From Cyclobacteriaceae bacterium (GTDB lineage: Bacteria > Bacteroidota > Bacteroidia > Cytophagales > Cyclobacteriaceae): 64,000 nucleotides of DNA. The notes beneath the pieces were generated by a model, which saw only the letters and a list, made by a program, of their open reading frames with translations, did no database searches and was not told the origin of the DNA. Below, one piece after another: positions 35,813 through 44,569 of this stretch (its first letter is position 1; every line of letters starts with the position of its first letter). The position numbers were made by a program, and so were the translations under genes. Where the stretch lies: the NCBI GenBank assembly GCA_013141055.1, contig JABFRS010000001.1:1426001-1490000 (forward strand), written 5' to 3'.

Positions 35813-37333
35813 ATGGATTATAAGAAAATCACAACACTAGGTCAGTTAAAATCTGCCGGATATCAATCAAAAACAATTAAGGATGAGCTAAGAGCTAATT
35901 TGATCGAAAGATTAAAAAGAAAAGAAAGTGCTTTTGAAGGCATCTGGGGATATGAAGAAACTGTTATTCCGGATCTTGAAAGAGCCATTCTTGCAGGACA
36001 TGACGTCAATCTTTTAGGACTTCGCGGTCAGGCTAAAACGAGATTGGCAAGACTAATGGTCAATCTGCTGGATGAATACATTCCCATCATAGAAGGCTCT
36101 GAATTAAATGATGATCCATTAAATCCGATCTCACGGTTCGGCCGTGATCTGATCAACGAAAAGGGCGACAACACTCCTGTCAGCTGGCTTCATCGCGATG
36201 AGCGCTACACAGAAAAACTGGCAACTCCCGATGTATCAATAGCAGATTTAATCGGGGATGTTGATCCTATAAAAGCTGCGTCCTTAAAGCTCCCCTATTC
36301 TGATGAAAGGGTGATCCATTTCGGATTGATACCGCGCGCCCACCGTTGCATCTTTGTCATCAATGAATTACCGGATCTTCAGGCACGCATCCAGGTTTCT
36401 CTTTTTAATATTCTTCAGGAAGGTGACATCCAGATTCGCGGATTCAAACTTCGGTTGTTGCTCGACTTACAATTTGTTTTCACTGCCAACCCTGAAGATT
36501 ATACCAACCGGGGAAGTATTGTCACTCCTTTAAAAGATCGTATCGACAGTCAGATCATCACTCACTATCCAAAATCAATAGAGATTGGCAAAAAGATCAC
36601 GCAACAGGAAGCGAGGATCAATAGCAGTCAGAAGAACTCAGTGGTTTTTCTTGAACCTGCCAAAGATCTGGTAGAGCAAATTGCTGTTGAGGCAAGAAAG
36701 AGTGAATATGTAGATGCCAAGAGTGGCGTTTCAGCTCGTCTTACAATCTCGGCTTATGAAGCGTTGGTTGCCGCAGCAGAGAGAAGAATGATTATCAATC
36801 AGGAAAAAAATACAGTTATCCGGATTACTGATTTTGTGGGAGTTATCCCTTCTATTACCGGAAAGGTTGAATTGGTTTATGAAGGTGAGCAAGAGGGACC
36901 TGGCATTGTCGCTCAGAATCTTGTCGGCAAGGCTTTGCGCTCTCAATTTGTAAATTACTTTCCTGATCCTGAAAAATTCAGAAAAACAAAAGACAAGAAT
37001 CCTTACAAGAAAATTACTGCCTGGTTTAGTGATGGAAATACAATTGATCTGATCAGCGATATCACCAATCAGGAGTATGAAAAAAGTCTCAAGTCTGTTC
37101 CGGGTCTTGCAGATGTCGTTAATGATTTTCAAAAAGGTCAGGACTCTCCTACCAAGCTTTTCCTGATGGAATTTGTACTTCATGGACTTGCTGAATACAG
37201 CCTCATTAGCAAACATTATCTTGCCAAAGGACTTCAATTCAAGGATCTAATTAGCGGAATGTTCAGCGTTCCAAAAGAAGGTGATCAGGACATTGAGGAT
37301 GATGACGAAACTTATGGCAATCGAATGAATTAG
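35813..37333 (+). CDS. MoxR/magnesium-chelatase-I-like AAA+ ATPase
   Basis: A 506-residue ATPase. The P-loop reads GLRGQAKTRLARLM, the Walker B region CIFVINELPDLQARIQ, then QIRGFKLRLLLDLQFVFTAN with sensor 1 and TPLKDRIDSQI with an arginine finger. The Walker B aspartate appears as Asn while the catalytic Glu is kept; this may be a family feature. The C-terminal 200 residues form a lid and an acidic tail (GDQDIEDDDETYG). It pairs with the upstream VWA gene as ChlI pairs with ChlD; no chlorophyll or cobalamin gene is nearby. Confidence 0.8.
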   Translation: MDYKKITTLGQLKSAGYQSKTIKDELRANLIERLKRKESAFEGIWGYEETVIPDLERAILAGHDVNLLGLRGQAKTRLARLMVNLLDEYIPIIEGSELNDDPLNPISRFGRDLINEKGDNTPVSWLHRDERYTEKLATPDVSIADLIGDVDPIKAASLKLPYSDERVIHFGLIPRAHRCIFVINELPDLQARIQVSLFNILQEGDIQIRGFKLRLLLDLQFVFTANPEDYTNRGSIVTPLKDRIDSQIITHYPKSIEIGKKITQQEARINSSQKNSVVFLEPAKDLVEQIAVEARKSEYVDAKSGVSARLTISAYEALVAAAERRMIINQEKNTVIRITDFVGVIPSITGKVELVYEGEQEGPGIVAQNLVGKALRSQFVNYFPDPEKFRKTKDKNPYKKITAWFSDGNTIDLISDITNQEYEKSLKSVPGLADVVNDFQKGQDSPTKLFLMEFVLHGLAEYSLISKHYLAKGLQFKDLISGMFSVPKEGDQDIEDDDETYGNRMN

Positions 37334-37366
37334 TACTTTGACGTCTCCAGCCTTAGCCTTACGCTT

Positions 37367-38032
37367 ATGCTGCGTTCTGAATCAATTACCTATGACCAGA
37401 CGAAAGTCAATGAATTGCGAAAACTTGTTTCGCAGGGAGAAGGCCAATACCTTGAATTCAAGCGTAAGGCTTCCTACCCTGACAAGATTGTAAGAGAACT
37501 GATTGCCTTTGCCAACACAGGAGGTGGAATTCTGCTCATCGGGGTTGACGATAACAAGACTATTCCGGGGGTGAAATTCCCTGAAGAAGAATCCATCGTA
37601 ATTCATGATGAGTTAAGGAAAAATTGTCGTCCCGGAATTGCGTTTCATGAAACAGTGATTCCGGTTTCTGAAAACAGATACGTGCTGCAATGGAAGATTC
37701 CAAAAAGTGAAAAAAGGCCGCATTTCTATGTGTCCAATGGCGAGAAGAGCTCTTACGTCCGCCAGAATGATCAAAGCATTAAAGCAAGTCGCGAGATGAG
37801 TGAGATCATCCGGAGGAGCAAATCCTCTACTGGAACAAAGCTTGTCTATGGAGAAGCAGAGCAAAAGATCATTCACTTTCTGGCAGGCCAATCCACTATC
37901 AGCCTCAAGGAAGTTTCACAACTGACAGGATTGAATAGATATATGGCTTCTCGTAAGATCGTGAGGTTAGTATTGGCAAACGTCTTAAAAATTACCCCAA
38001 CGGATAAGGGAGATACATTCTCGAGAGTCTGA
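37367..38032 (+). CDS. AlbA_2 (Schlafen-like) domain protein with C-terminal winged helix
   Basis: A 221-residue protein. Residues about 14-130 form an AlbA_2 domain (GEGQYLEFKRKASYPDKIVR, ELIAFANTGGGILLIGVDD), the divergent Schlafen-core fold found in nucleic-acid-binding and processing proteins. The C-terminal 60 residues look like a winged helix (STISLKEVSQLTGLNRYMAS). A regulator is the conservative call; RNase activity as in Schlafen proteins is possible. It follows the VWA/AAA pair by 33 bp and is probably co-transcribed. Confidence 0.75.
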   Translation: MLRSESITYDQTKVNELRKLVSQGEGQYLEFKRKASYPDKIVRELIAFANTGGGILLIGVDDNKTIPGVKFPEEESIVIHDELRKNCRPGIAFHETVIPVSENRYVLQWKIPKSEKRPHFYVSNGEKSSYVRQNDQSIKASREMSEIIRRSKSSTGTKLVYGEAEQKIIHFLAGQSTISLKEVSQLTGLNRYMASRKIVRLVLANVLKITPTDKGDTFSRV

Positions 38033-38084
38033 AGTCAAACTTTAACTCAAAGTCAGATCCTGATTTTTATCTTTTGACGATTTG

Positions 38085-38205
38085 TTGCTTTTCTCCTGAC
38101 GCTTCACTTAGTTTATAGGATCGATTGGATACCGCGAAGATACTGCTCATGCCTGCCGGGGACTTTTTTAGTTCCGCAAGGAAGTGTCTTCGCGGTTTTA
38201 TTTTG
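38085..38205 (+). ncRNA. Candidate small RNA or structured leader ahead of phoH
   Basis: A possible promoter (TTG at 38085-38087, 21 bases, TAGTTTAT at 38109-38116) is followed by a 14-bp stem with one wobble pair (arms 38131-38144 and 38183-38196). The stem encloses a smaller hairpin with a GCAA tetraloop (TTCC-GCAA-GGAA, 38171-38182). TTTTATTTTG follows. The transcript would be roughly 80-90 bases. It could instead be the terminator of the preceding operon or an attenuator in the phoH leader; it does not match SRP RNA, tmRNA or tRNA. Confidence 0.45.
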
Positions 38206-38236
38206 TCTTATTAGTAACCACTTATTTTTTTAAGCT

Positions 38237-39580
38237 ATGGCAAAGATCAAAAAAGAGAAAAAGGTATTCATCCTGGACACATCGGTTATTCTTTTTGAGC
38301 ATAACAGCATTCTGAATTTCGACGAGCATGATATTGGTATTCCCATTACAGTACTTGAAGAACTCGATAATTTTAAAAAAGGTAATGACACTAAAAACTT
38401 TGAAGCCCGTGAGTTCATTCGGTTGATTGACAAGCTCGCGAAAGATAGAATGCTTCACCAGTGGAATCCTTTGAACGGCAAGAACAAAGGAAATTTTAAA
38501 GTTCTCATGGAGACCGGAAGTAACGGAACGCTTGACGCGAATAAAGTCTTCAACGAGCATAAAGCAGATCATCGAATTTTAAACTCTGCACTTCTTCTGC
38601 AAAAGGAAGAAAAAGATAGGAGAGTTATTCTGGTGTCAAAGGATATCAACCTTCGTTTGAAAGCGAAGTCACTGGGCCTTCAGGCAGAAGATTACACAAC
38701 TGGGAAAGTTCAAAATCTCAATTCGCTGTATGCTGGAAAGACCGTTCTTGACAATGTTGATCCGGATATTATCGATCTATTGTATGAAAAAGGATATTGC
38801 CCGCCTGAGGATCTGTTAGGCAAAACAGAGCTGGTCAAAAATCATTATTACATTTTAAGAAGCGGGAAGAAATCTATTCTGGCGTTCTACAATTCCGCCA
38901 ACGGAATGGTAGAGCATGTTGAAAAAAGATCGGTCTACGGGATAAAGCCACGCAACGCTGAACAGGCCTTTGCCATGCACGCAGTTATGAAGCCTGAAAT
39001 TAAGCTCGTAACGATGCAAGGAGTTGCTGGTACAGGCAAGACACTCATCGCACTGGCCGCAGCGTTGGAACAAAAACGTGAATACAAGCAAATCTACCTT
39101 GCACGTCCGATTGTTCCCTTAAGCAACAAAGACATTGGTTTCCTTCCCGGAGATATTAAGTCGAAGTTGAATCCATACATGGAACCGCTTTGGGACAATT
39201 TGAAATTTATTCAAAATCAGTATAGCGAAAGCGATAAGGAGTATTCCAAGATCACAGAGATGGTTACGAACGAAAAGCTTGTCATCACACCGCTGGCCTA
39301 TATCCGGGGAAGAAGTCTTTCCAACATCTGCTTCATTGTGGATGAGGCTCAGAATCTGACCCCCCATGAGGTGAAGACGATCATTACACGGGCAGGAGAA
39401 AATACAAAGATCATCTTTACAGGAGACATCTTTCAGATCGACACACCATATCTTGATTCGCAAAGTAATGGCTTGTCATATCTGATTGATCGGATAAAAG
39501 ATCATGAATTGTATGCTCATATCACACTGGAAAAAGGTGAGCGTTCTGAACTGGCAAATCTCGCAAATGACCTTCTCTAA
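38237..39580 (+). CDS. PIN-PhoH family protein (predicted RNase and helicase-type ATPase)
   Basis: A 447-residue fusion. The N-terminal PIN domain has acidic residues typical of metal-dependent RNases (VFILDTSVILFE, TVLEELDNFKKG, SKDINLRLKAKSLG). The PhoH ATPase follows from about residue 245 (GVAGTGKTLIALAAALE, FIVDEAQNLTPHEVKTII, TGDIFQIDTP). PIN-PhoH proteins unwind and cleave RNA in other bacteria and are often toxin-antitoxin related, but this one stands alone. A structured element lies 30 bp upstream. Confidence 0.88.
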   Translation: MAKIKKEKKVFILDTSVILFEHNSILNFDEHDIGIPITVLEELDNFKKGNDTKNFEAREFIRLIDKLAKDRMLHQWNPLNGKNKGNFKVLMETGSNGTLDANKVFNEHKADHRILNSALLLQKEEKDRRVILVSKDINLRLKAKSLGLQAEDYTTGKVQNLNSLYAGKTVLDNVDPDIIDLLYEKGYCPPEDLLGKTELVKNHYYILRSGKKSILAFYNSANGMVEHVEKRSVYGIKPRNAEQAFAMHAVMKPEIKLVTMQGVAGTGKTLIALAAALEQKREYKQIYLARPIVPLSNKDIGFLPGDIKSKLNPYMEPLWDNLKFIQNQYSESDKEYSKITEMVTNEKLVITPLAYIRGRSLSNICFIVDEAQNLTPHEVKTIITRAGENTKIIFTGDIFQIDTPYLDSQSNGLSYLIDRIKDHELYAHITLEKGERSELANLANDLL

Positions 39581-39678
39581 ATGCCTGAAAAGGAATTATT
39601 GCGGTGACAGAAAATATATTTTTTAGCAGTTACTTCAGCTTTAGCCATGATATTAATCTCAAATAAAGAGGTCTTAAT

Positions 39679-39930
39679 ATGTGGCTTAAAGCAATTTTCG
39701 GGAAACTGTCGAAAAACAAAATAGTCAGGCTGGTAAAAACAGAAGGTTCTTTAATTGGAGAACATAAGCAGGAAGGCCGACAGGTTTATATCTATCTATT
39801 GAGAGATTTCTTTGTACAGGTGATGTTTCATAACGACGATCCTTCTGAGGAAGTCGAGCACGTCAAAACATTCGCCAATATCAATCAATTGAACTCTCAT
39901 CTTGAGAGTGAGTTCAGATCGACATTCTAG
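39679..39930 (+). CDS. Small protein of unknown function
   Basis: An 83-residue protein (MWLKAIFGKLSKNKIVRLVK, VQVMFHNDDPSEEVEHVKTF). It has a basic N-terminus, strand-forming middle (RQVYIYLLRDFFVQVMF) and acidic end; no signal peptide or known motif. It stands between phoH and the convergent sucD with a 14-bp gap to the latter. The composition is that of a real cytoplasmic protein, but no family was recognised. Confidence 0.55.
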   Translation: MWLKAIFGKLSKNKIVRLVKTEGSLIGEHKQEGRQVYIYLLRDFFVQVMFHNDDPSEEVEHVKTFANINQLNSHLESEFRSTF

Positions 39931-39944
39931 CCAATAAAAAAAAA

Positions 39945-40823
39945 TTATTTCTTACGGAGCAGCTGAGCCATGGTCTCACCAATCAATGCAGGTGATTCCG
40001 CTACGTGGATGCCACACTCGCGCATTACTTTCATCTTAGCGGCAGCAGTATCTTCTGCGCCACCAATGATTGCGCCTGCGTGACCCATGCGTCTTCCTGG
40101 AGGAGCTGTTTGGCCAGCGATGAAACCCACTACAGGTTTTTTATTTCCATTCTCTTTGATCCATCGTGCTGCGACTGGTTCATAGTTACCCCCGATCTCG
40201 CCGATCATTACGATGCCTTCTGTTTCAGGATCGTTCATAAGCATTTCTACTGCGTCCTTGGTTGGTGTTCCAATAATTGGATCTCCTCCTATTCCGATGG
40301 CCGTTGTGATTCCAAGTCCTGCCTTTACTATTTGATCGGCCGCCTCATAAGTAAGCGTACCTGATTTCGATACAATTCCAATGGTTCCCTTTTTGAAAAC
40401 GAAGCCAGGCATAATTCCTACTTTGGCTTCTCCTGGGGTAATCACGCCTGGGCAATTTGGCCCTATCAGAGTAACCTTCCGGTCCTTCACATACTGTTTG
40501 GCCATCATCATGTCTTTCACAGGAATTCCTTCCGTGATGGCTACAATGACCTGAATTCCAGCGTCAGCAGCTTCCATGATTGAATCCGCAGCAAATGCCG
40601 GAGGAACAAAAATGATGGATACATCAGCACCGGTCTTTTCTACTGCCTCTTTTACAGAATTAAACACAGGCCGCCCAAGATGCACCTGACCGCCTTTTCC
40701 CGGCGTCACCCCACCCACTACGTTTGTACCGTACTCGATCATTTGTCCGGCATGAAAGGTGCCTTCTGAGCCTGTAAAGCCCTGAACGATAACTCTTGAA
40801 TTCTTATTGACCAGTACACTCAT
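39945..40823 (-). CDS. sucD: Succinate-CoA ligase alpha subunit
   Basis: A 292-residue TCA-cycle enzyme subunit that converts succinyl-CoA to succinate with substrate-level phosphorylation. It has the CoA-binding N-domain ([20 protein letters not shown]), [17 protein letters not shown], and the phosphohistidine loop [13 protein letters not shown]. sucC is not in the window, so the two subunits are unlinked here. meaB, which supports methylmalonyl-CoA mutase (a source of succinyl-CoA), lies 2.5 kb away. Confidence 0.96.
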   Translation of the reverse strand: MSVLVNKNSRVIVQGFTGSEGTFHAGQMIEYGTNVVGGVTPGKGGQVHLGRPVFNSVKEAVEKTGADVSIIFVPPAFAADSIMEAADAGIQVIVAITEGIPVKDMMMAKQYVKDRKVTLIGPNCPGVITPGEAKVGIMPGFVFKKGTIGIVSKSGTLTYEAADQIVKAGLGITTAIGIGGDPIIGTPTKDAVEMLMNDPETEGIVMIGEIGGNYEPVAARWIKENGNKKPVVGFIAGQTAPPGRRMGHAGAIIGGAEDTAAAKMKVMRECGIHVAESPALIGETMAQLLRKK

Positions 40824-40849
40824 GGGAGTATTTTTTTAAGGGTAGTCTA

Positions 40850-40880
40850 CAAAATTAGAAGAATATTACTGTTGGCCAAA
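40850..40880 (-). promoter_or_regulatory. Promoter of sucD
   Basis: On the minus strand TTTG (40877-40880), 19 bases, TAATTTTG (40850-40857): a complete match to the Bacteroidota consensus, about 27 bases before the sucD ATG. The -33 TTTG lies in the T-rich tail of the upstream terminator. Confidence 0.8.
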
Positions 40881-40914
40881 AAGCAAAACCCCGGCCAGTG
40901 ATGACCAGGGTTTT
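40877..40914 (-). terminator. Terminator of the FecR-like gene
   Basis: AAAACCC (40885-40891) pairs with GGGTTTT (40908-40914), with two inner G-C pairs beyond one mismatch, and is followed on the minus strand by GCTTTTTGG. It ends the gene at 40936 and overlaps the sucD promoter. Confidence 0.75.
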
Positions 40915-40935
40915 GATTAGTATTTAGAAATCAGG

Positions 40936-41880
40936 TTACTTCTTGACAGGAACCATGTTGTTTCTGATCAGGAATTCTTCCTTTCCAATTTTGAAATCTT
41001 CTACATCCGGAGCCAGTCTGATGGCATCATCGTATGATGTAAGCGCATCAATCAGCAATTTGTTTTGTTCAAAGAATCCTGCCTGAATAAACTTGCTGAA
41101 CGCTGATTCATCCTTCACGTCACCCGCGATCTCTGCAAATGACTTCTTGATTCTCTCACCTTCTGCTACAGAAATTTTCTTAACAACTTTCTTATCGCCA
41201 GACTTAACAGCTGGATCTTTCTTGCTTACAACGACAACCATTAGTGCTGTCTCGTTAGCAAACTTAGGATCCGATAGATCAATGCGAACCATTTTCTCAG
41301 GAGTCTCAATTTTAATAAGCTCTTCTTCAAAGATGTTCTCTAATGTAACGATGTATGGACCTGCAATTTTCTGATCAGTCCATTCGATCACCATTGATTT
41401 TCCAAACACATACGCGCTTGTAGGATCAGCAGGAAGCAAAAGGTTCAGTTGACCAGGAGTTCCACGGTGAACCGCTCCGGTTGCGCTAAGTCTGTTTTTC
41501 TTCGCTTCAGCTGAATTGCTGCTTAAGATGAAGTCGGTGTACTTATTCACAACGCTGGTACCTGTACCAACTTTGGCTGCCAGATCGGCAACTTTATAGT
41601 TACCTGCCTGCTTCACTTCAAGTGGTTTCCCATTAATGTGGACAAGACCGAGGTAAGCATTTTCCGAAATCTTCAACTCGTCTCCAGACTTAAGACTAGC
41701 ACCAGTCTTCAGGGCCTGCCATCCATCGGCAGATTTGTATTCGTTGGCACCTTTATTAGCCAACACCTTGAATGTGTAGTCTTGTGAAAAGCCCGAAATA
41801 GTAATTAAGAAAAAGCCAACTCCTAGTAGAATTCCGCCTCTTTTCATAAGCATTGTTTGATTGATAAGTTGTTTAAACAT
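40936..41880 (-). CDS. Exported FecR-like domain protein
   Basis: About 300 residues. A signal peptide (RGGILLGVGFFLITISGFSQ) follows a short leader, so the true start may be the Met codon at 41853 or 41847 rather than 41880. Residues about 40-110 resemble a FecR domain (WQALKTGASLKSGDELKISE, NAYLGLVHINGKPLEV). The central part is beta-rich and the C-terminus helical (KLLIDALTSYDDAIRLAPDV, TPR-like). It stands directly downstream of a CHASE2 membrane protein, a pairing also seen in Proteobacteria. It probably acts in the periplasm as a sensor or scaffold. Confidence 0.6.
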   Translation of the reverse strand: MFKQLINQTMLMKRGGILLGVGFFLITISGFSQDYTFKVLANKGANEYKSADGWQALKTGASLKSGDELKISENAYLGLVHINGKPLEVKQAGNYKVADLAAKVGTGTSVVNKYTDFILSSNSAEAKKNRLSATGAVHRGTPGQLNLLLPADPTSAYVFGKSMVIEWTDQKIAGPYIVTLENIFEEELIKIETPEKMVRIDLSDPKFANETALMVVVVSKKDPAVKSGDKKVVKKISVAEGERIKKSFAEIAGDVKDESAFSKFIQAGFFEQNKLLIDALTSYDDAIRLAPDVEDFKIGKEEFLIRNNMVPVKK

Positions 41881-41971
41881 TGTTTTAACTTTTTAAGGGA
41901 TCTGAGAGCCTGCAAAGGCCCATTTTTCCAGATTTGAACACTACGAATATAGTCAAAATCGTGCCAATCTC

Positions 41972-43291
41972 TCAGGTCTTTAATACCCGCTCCCGGCGTT
42001 TGGTAAGTCTGTTATTTATCTCATTTTGAATGGATTTGAAGATGTCATAGGCAGGGCCCACCAGAGCCGAGACGCCGATAGCAAGTGTCAGATCAAGCTT
42101 CAGGTTCCATAAAGCAAAAGCGTAAATAATAATCCCGGAAATAAGTGTCAATTCAAATAACTGGATAATTACAGACATCGCATCAAACCACATTGGAAGT
42201 TTTCTGTCAATAAAAATAAATAATGCTATGGTGAGGAGACACACAAGAAACGCAATAAAGTATTTCGTTCCGTCTGATATCGTATTGATGTAGTCTTCAT
42301 CCAATATCATTGATACGATATTGGCATGAACTACCAATCCGAACATATCCGGATTCGCCCGACCACCCACTACTTTGTTAAGAGGAGTAAAAAATTTATC
42401 ATCCCAAGAAGGATCTCCCAGGTAGTCGCCCATAAAGCCCATTAAGACAATGTTGTCTTTAAACAACTCGGGCAGAACGTTTCCTTCCATCATATCGTAC
42501 ACATCAACAACGTAATACTGCGTACCAAAATTGGTGGACGTTGTCAGGTCATCTTTTAGACTATTGATACGAAGCTGTCTGACTTCAATATTTCTCTTGA
42601 AGTTGACAAGTTCCTCATCTTTACTCCTTGCGAGAAATTTTTTGGTCTTTACCGAATCATATTGCATAGCCACCCTAACGGAGAAAGCCAATTCTTCCTT
42701 ACCATTAATCAATCGTCTCGGATAAACCGTTCTGCATTGCTTTACATCCTCCTGATAAGTAGCATCTGTTGGCAGAGTTACAAATCCATGTGTTGCAAAG
42801 TCATTGAACATAGGATCAGAAGACTCCAGTGAGTCCGCTTCATTCGAATCATACCTGGCGAGGGAGTCAGTTTGTAACAGTTTAGTTGCGAGCACAAAAT
42901 TGGGAGATTCCTGAATGGCTGCACTTAGCATCATATTCCCCAATGTATCCAGCAACTGAGGACAATTAACACTGTCACGAAGACCACCTTCACAATCAAA
43001 GAAACCATCAAAAGCTATTACGCGAGGTTTAAACTTACTGATCATCATTATCTGCTGAGCTACCTCACGCCTCGACAGACTACCAATGTTAACGAGCACA
43101 ATTCTTTCATCAACAAGCACGTCTGGTCTGAGATTTGAAAAGGCATAATCGGTAAGCTCAAAATCCCGCAACGCCTGGCCGATCGTATCAAAAGCTGTAA
43201 ATATTTTAAGATCAGCAGCCTTGTTCGCGCCCCAAAGCATGAAGAACACAAACACGGTAATGATGAAGCTTTGAAACCAGAATTTTTTCAT
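41972..43291 (-). CDS. CHASE2-domain membrane protein without output domain
   Basis: A 439-residue protein; the start at 43291 (MKKFWFQSFIITVFVFFMLW) gives a proper signal anchor. A periplasmic CHASE2 sensor domain of about 300 residues follows (MISKFKPRVIAFDGFFDCEG, DNIVLMGFMGDYLGD). Three or four membrane helices close the protein (YFIAFLVCLLTIALFIFI, LTLISGIIIYAFALW). Most CHASE2 proteins end in a cyclase, kinase or diguanylate cyclase; only a short basic tail is present here. The FecR-like gene follows 91 bp downstream, suggesting a joint sensing role. Confidence 0.78.
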   Translation of the reverse strand: MKKFWFQSFIITVFVFFMLWGANKAADLKIFTAFDTIGQALRDFELTDYAFSNLRPDVLVDERIVLVNIGSLSRREVAQQIMMISKFKPRVIAFDGFFDCEGGLRDSVNCPQLLDTLGNMMLSAAIQESPNFVLATKLLQTDSLARYDSNEADSLESSDPMFNDFATHGFVTLPTDATYQEDVKQCRTVYPRRLINGKEELAFSVRVAMQYDSVKTKKFLARSKDEELVNFKRNIEVRQLRINSLKDDLTTSTNFGTQYYVVDVYDMMEGNVLPELFKDNIVLMGFMGDYLGDPSWDDKFFTPLNKVVGGRANPDMFGLVVHANIVSMILDEDYINTISDGTKYFIAFLVCLLTIALFIFIDRKLPMWFDAMSVIIQLFELTLISGIIIYAFALWNLKLDLTLAIGVSALVGPAYDIFKSIQNEINNRLTKRRERVLKT

Positions 43292-43326
43292 ACCCAGGGG
43301 AGTGGAGATAGGTAAAATTAAAAATT

Positions 43327-43334
43327 TAGCTTTG
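43327..43334 (+). promoter_or_regulatory. -7 element ahead of meaB
   Basis: TAGCTTTG on the plus strand, 17 bases before the meaB ATG, fits TAnnTTTG. No clear TTG occurs 19-21 bases upstream, so support is partial. The resulting leader would be very short. Confidence 0.4.
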
Positions 43335-43350
43335 TAAATCAACCCGATCC

Positions 43351-44346
43351 ATGTCACTCACAAAACCGATTATTAATGCTTCTGATCTGTTCAGGGAAAT
43401 CCGTCAGGGTAATCGGTCCGGTCTTGCCAAAGCCATTACATTGGTCGAAAGCACTAAGGAAAGCGATCGTCAAATCGCAGAAGAGCTGCTTAAAAAATTA
43501 TTACCTTTTACCGGCACCTCTATTCGCATTGCCGTAACCGGTGTACCCGGGGCAGGTAAAAGTACTTTTATAGAATCTTTCGGAGATCTGTTAACTAAGC
43601 ACGACAAAAAAGTAGCTGTTCTTGCCATCGATCCAAGCAGTCAGCTTACAAAAGGAAGCATTCTTGGAGACAAGACAAGGATGGAACAGTTGAGTCGTAA
43701 TCCCAATGTTTTTATACGCCCTTCCCCTACATCACAGGCACTGGGTGGTGTTTCTTTTCATACTCGTGAGACCATCTTATTATGTGAAGCAGCAGGTTTC
43801 AACATTATTCTTATCGAAACTGTTGGAGTAGGACAATCCGAAACCAATGTAAAAAGTATGGTTGATTTCTTCCTGTTGCTTCTGCTCGCTGGTGCAGGAG
43901 ATGAATTACAGGGAATTAAAAAAGGAATTATGGAAATGGCTGATGGAGTTGTGATCAATAAGGCCGATGGAGAAAATATTAAACCATCACAACAGGCAAA
44001 AGCTGATGTTCAGAATGCCTTACACCTCCAGCTGTCTTCTCCATCAGGATGGAGTGCTAAAGTTCTGACGATCTCAGCACTCGAGAATACGGGAATAGAG
44101 GAAGTGTGGAAAATGATTCATGAGTATCAGGAATTCACCACATCGAATGGCTTCTTTTCAGAAAATCGAAGACTTCAAAAGAAAGAATGGCTGGAAGAAA
44201 GCATTGAAAGCTATTTCAGATTAATAAAGAATGAACCATCGCTCACTGAAAAAAAGGAGGCTTTGATAAAGGATGTGATGAGTGATCAGATTCTTCCTGG
44301 AGAAGCGGCGAGAAAATATTGGGAGAAACTCAAAGAGAGAAACTAA
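43351..44346 (+). CDS. meaB: Methylmalonyl-CoA mutase-associated GTPase MeaB
   Basis: A 331-residue G3E-type P-loop GTPase that guards adenosylcobalamin-dependent methylmalonyl-CoA mutase during cofactor loading and repair. Walker A GVPGAGKST, LAIDPSSQLTKGSILGDKTR, LIETVGVGQSE and the base-recognition NKAD (VVINKADGEN) are intact. The mutase itself is not in the window. It is divergent from the CHASE2 gene and ends 12 bp before a convergent small gene. Confidence 0.93.
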   Translation: MSLTKPIINASDLFREIRQGNRSGLAKAITLVESTKESDRQIAEELLKKLLPFTGTSIRIAVTGVPGAGKSTFIESFGDLLTKHDKKVAVLAIDPSSQLTKGSILGDKTRMEQLSRNPNVFIRPSPTSQALGGVSFHTRETILLCEAAGFNIILIETVGVGQSETNVKSMVDFFLLLLLAGAGDELQGIKKGIMEMADGVVINKADGENIKPSQQAKADVQNALHLQLSSPSGWSAKVLTISALENTGIEEVWKMIHEYQEFTTSNGFFSENRRLQKKEWLEESIESYFRLIKNEPSLTEKKEALIKDVMSDQILPGEAARKYWEKLKERN

Positions 44347-44358
44347 CTACTCATAAAA

Positions 44359-44535
44359 TCACTCCTCTCTCTTCTGTTTTATAAATCCATAAGGGCAGTG
44401 TCTGCAACCTGACTTACAACAATACCCGCGTTTTTTATGATAGGCTTCCGTAAAAACCATAAAGCCATTCTCCCAATAAAAATCATCAGGCTGTAAAGGC
44501 TGCGGCTTATCTTTCTTATCCTCTTCTTCCATCAT
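44359..44535 (-). CDS. Small Cys-rich protein, DUF5522-like
   Basis: A protein of 57-58 residues (MMEEEDKKDKPQPLQPDDFY, then WENGFMVFTEAYHKKRGYCC, KSGCRHCPYGF). Two adjacent ATG codons are possible starts. The four clustered cysteines (YCCKSGCRHCPY) look like a metal site. The family occurs across Bacteroidota and other phyla as a short unassigned protein. It overlaps the T-tract of the rpsJ terminator at its start, so it needs its own promoter or read-through. Confidence 0.75.
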   Translation of the reverse strand: MMEEEDKKDKPQPLQPDDFYWENGFMVFTEAYHKKRGYCCKSGCRHCPYGFIKQKREE

Positions 44536-44569
44536 AAAAAAACCCTGACCCGGAATCCGGAACAGGGTT
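44536..44569 (-). terminator. Intrinsic terminator after rpsJ
   Basis: On the minus strand ACCCTG (44563-44568) and CAGGGT (44542-44547) flank a GC-rich inner part (TTCCGGATTCCGGG) and are followed by about seven T residues. It closes the str operon directly after rpsJ, where most Bacteroidota continue into rplC. Confidence 0.85.

Noticed and set aside
35813-37333. Sigma-54 activator
   Set aside because: GAFTGA loop and helix-turn-helix are absent; the pairing with a VWA gene favours a MoxR/ChlI-like ATPase.
38131-38196. SRP (4.5S) RNA gene
   Set aside because: The GCAA-capped hairpin lacks the conserved domain IV internal loops (AGGAAGCAGCC-type strand), so the identity is not supported.
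34680-39580. Phage-defence island made of VWA, AAA, AlbA_2 and PIN-PhoH
   Set aside because: No nuclease or toxin effector, no mobile element border and no unusual composition; the PhoH gene seems separately transcribed. Housekeeping roles are as likely.
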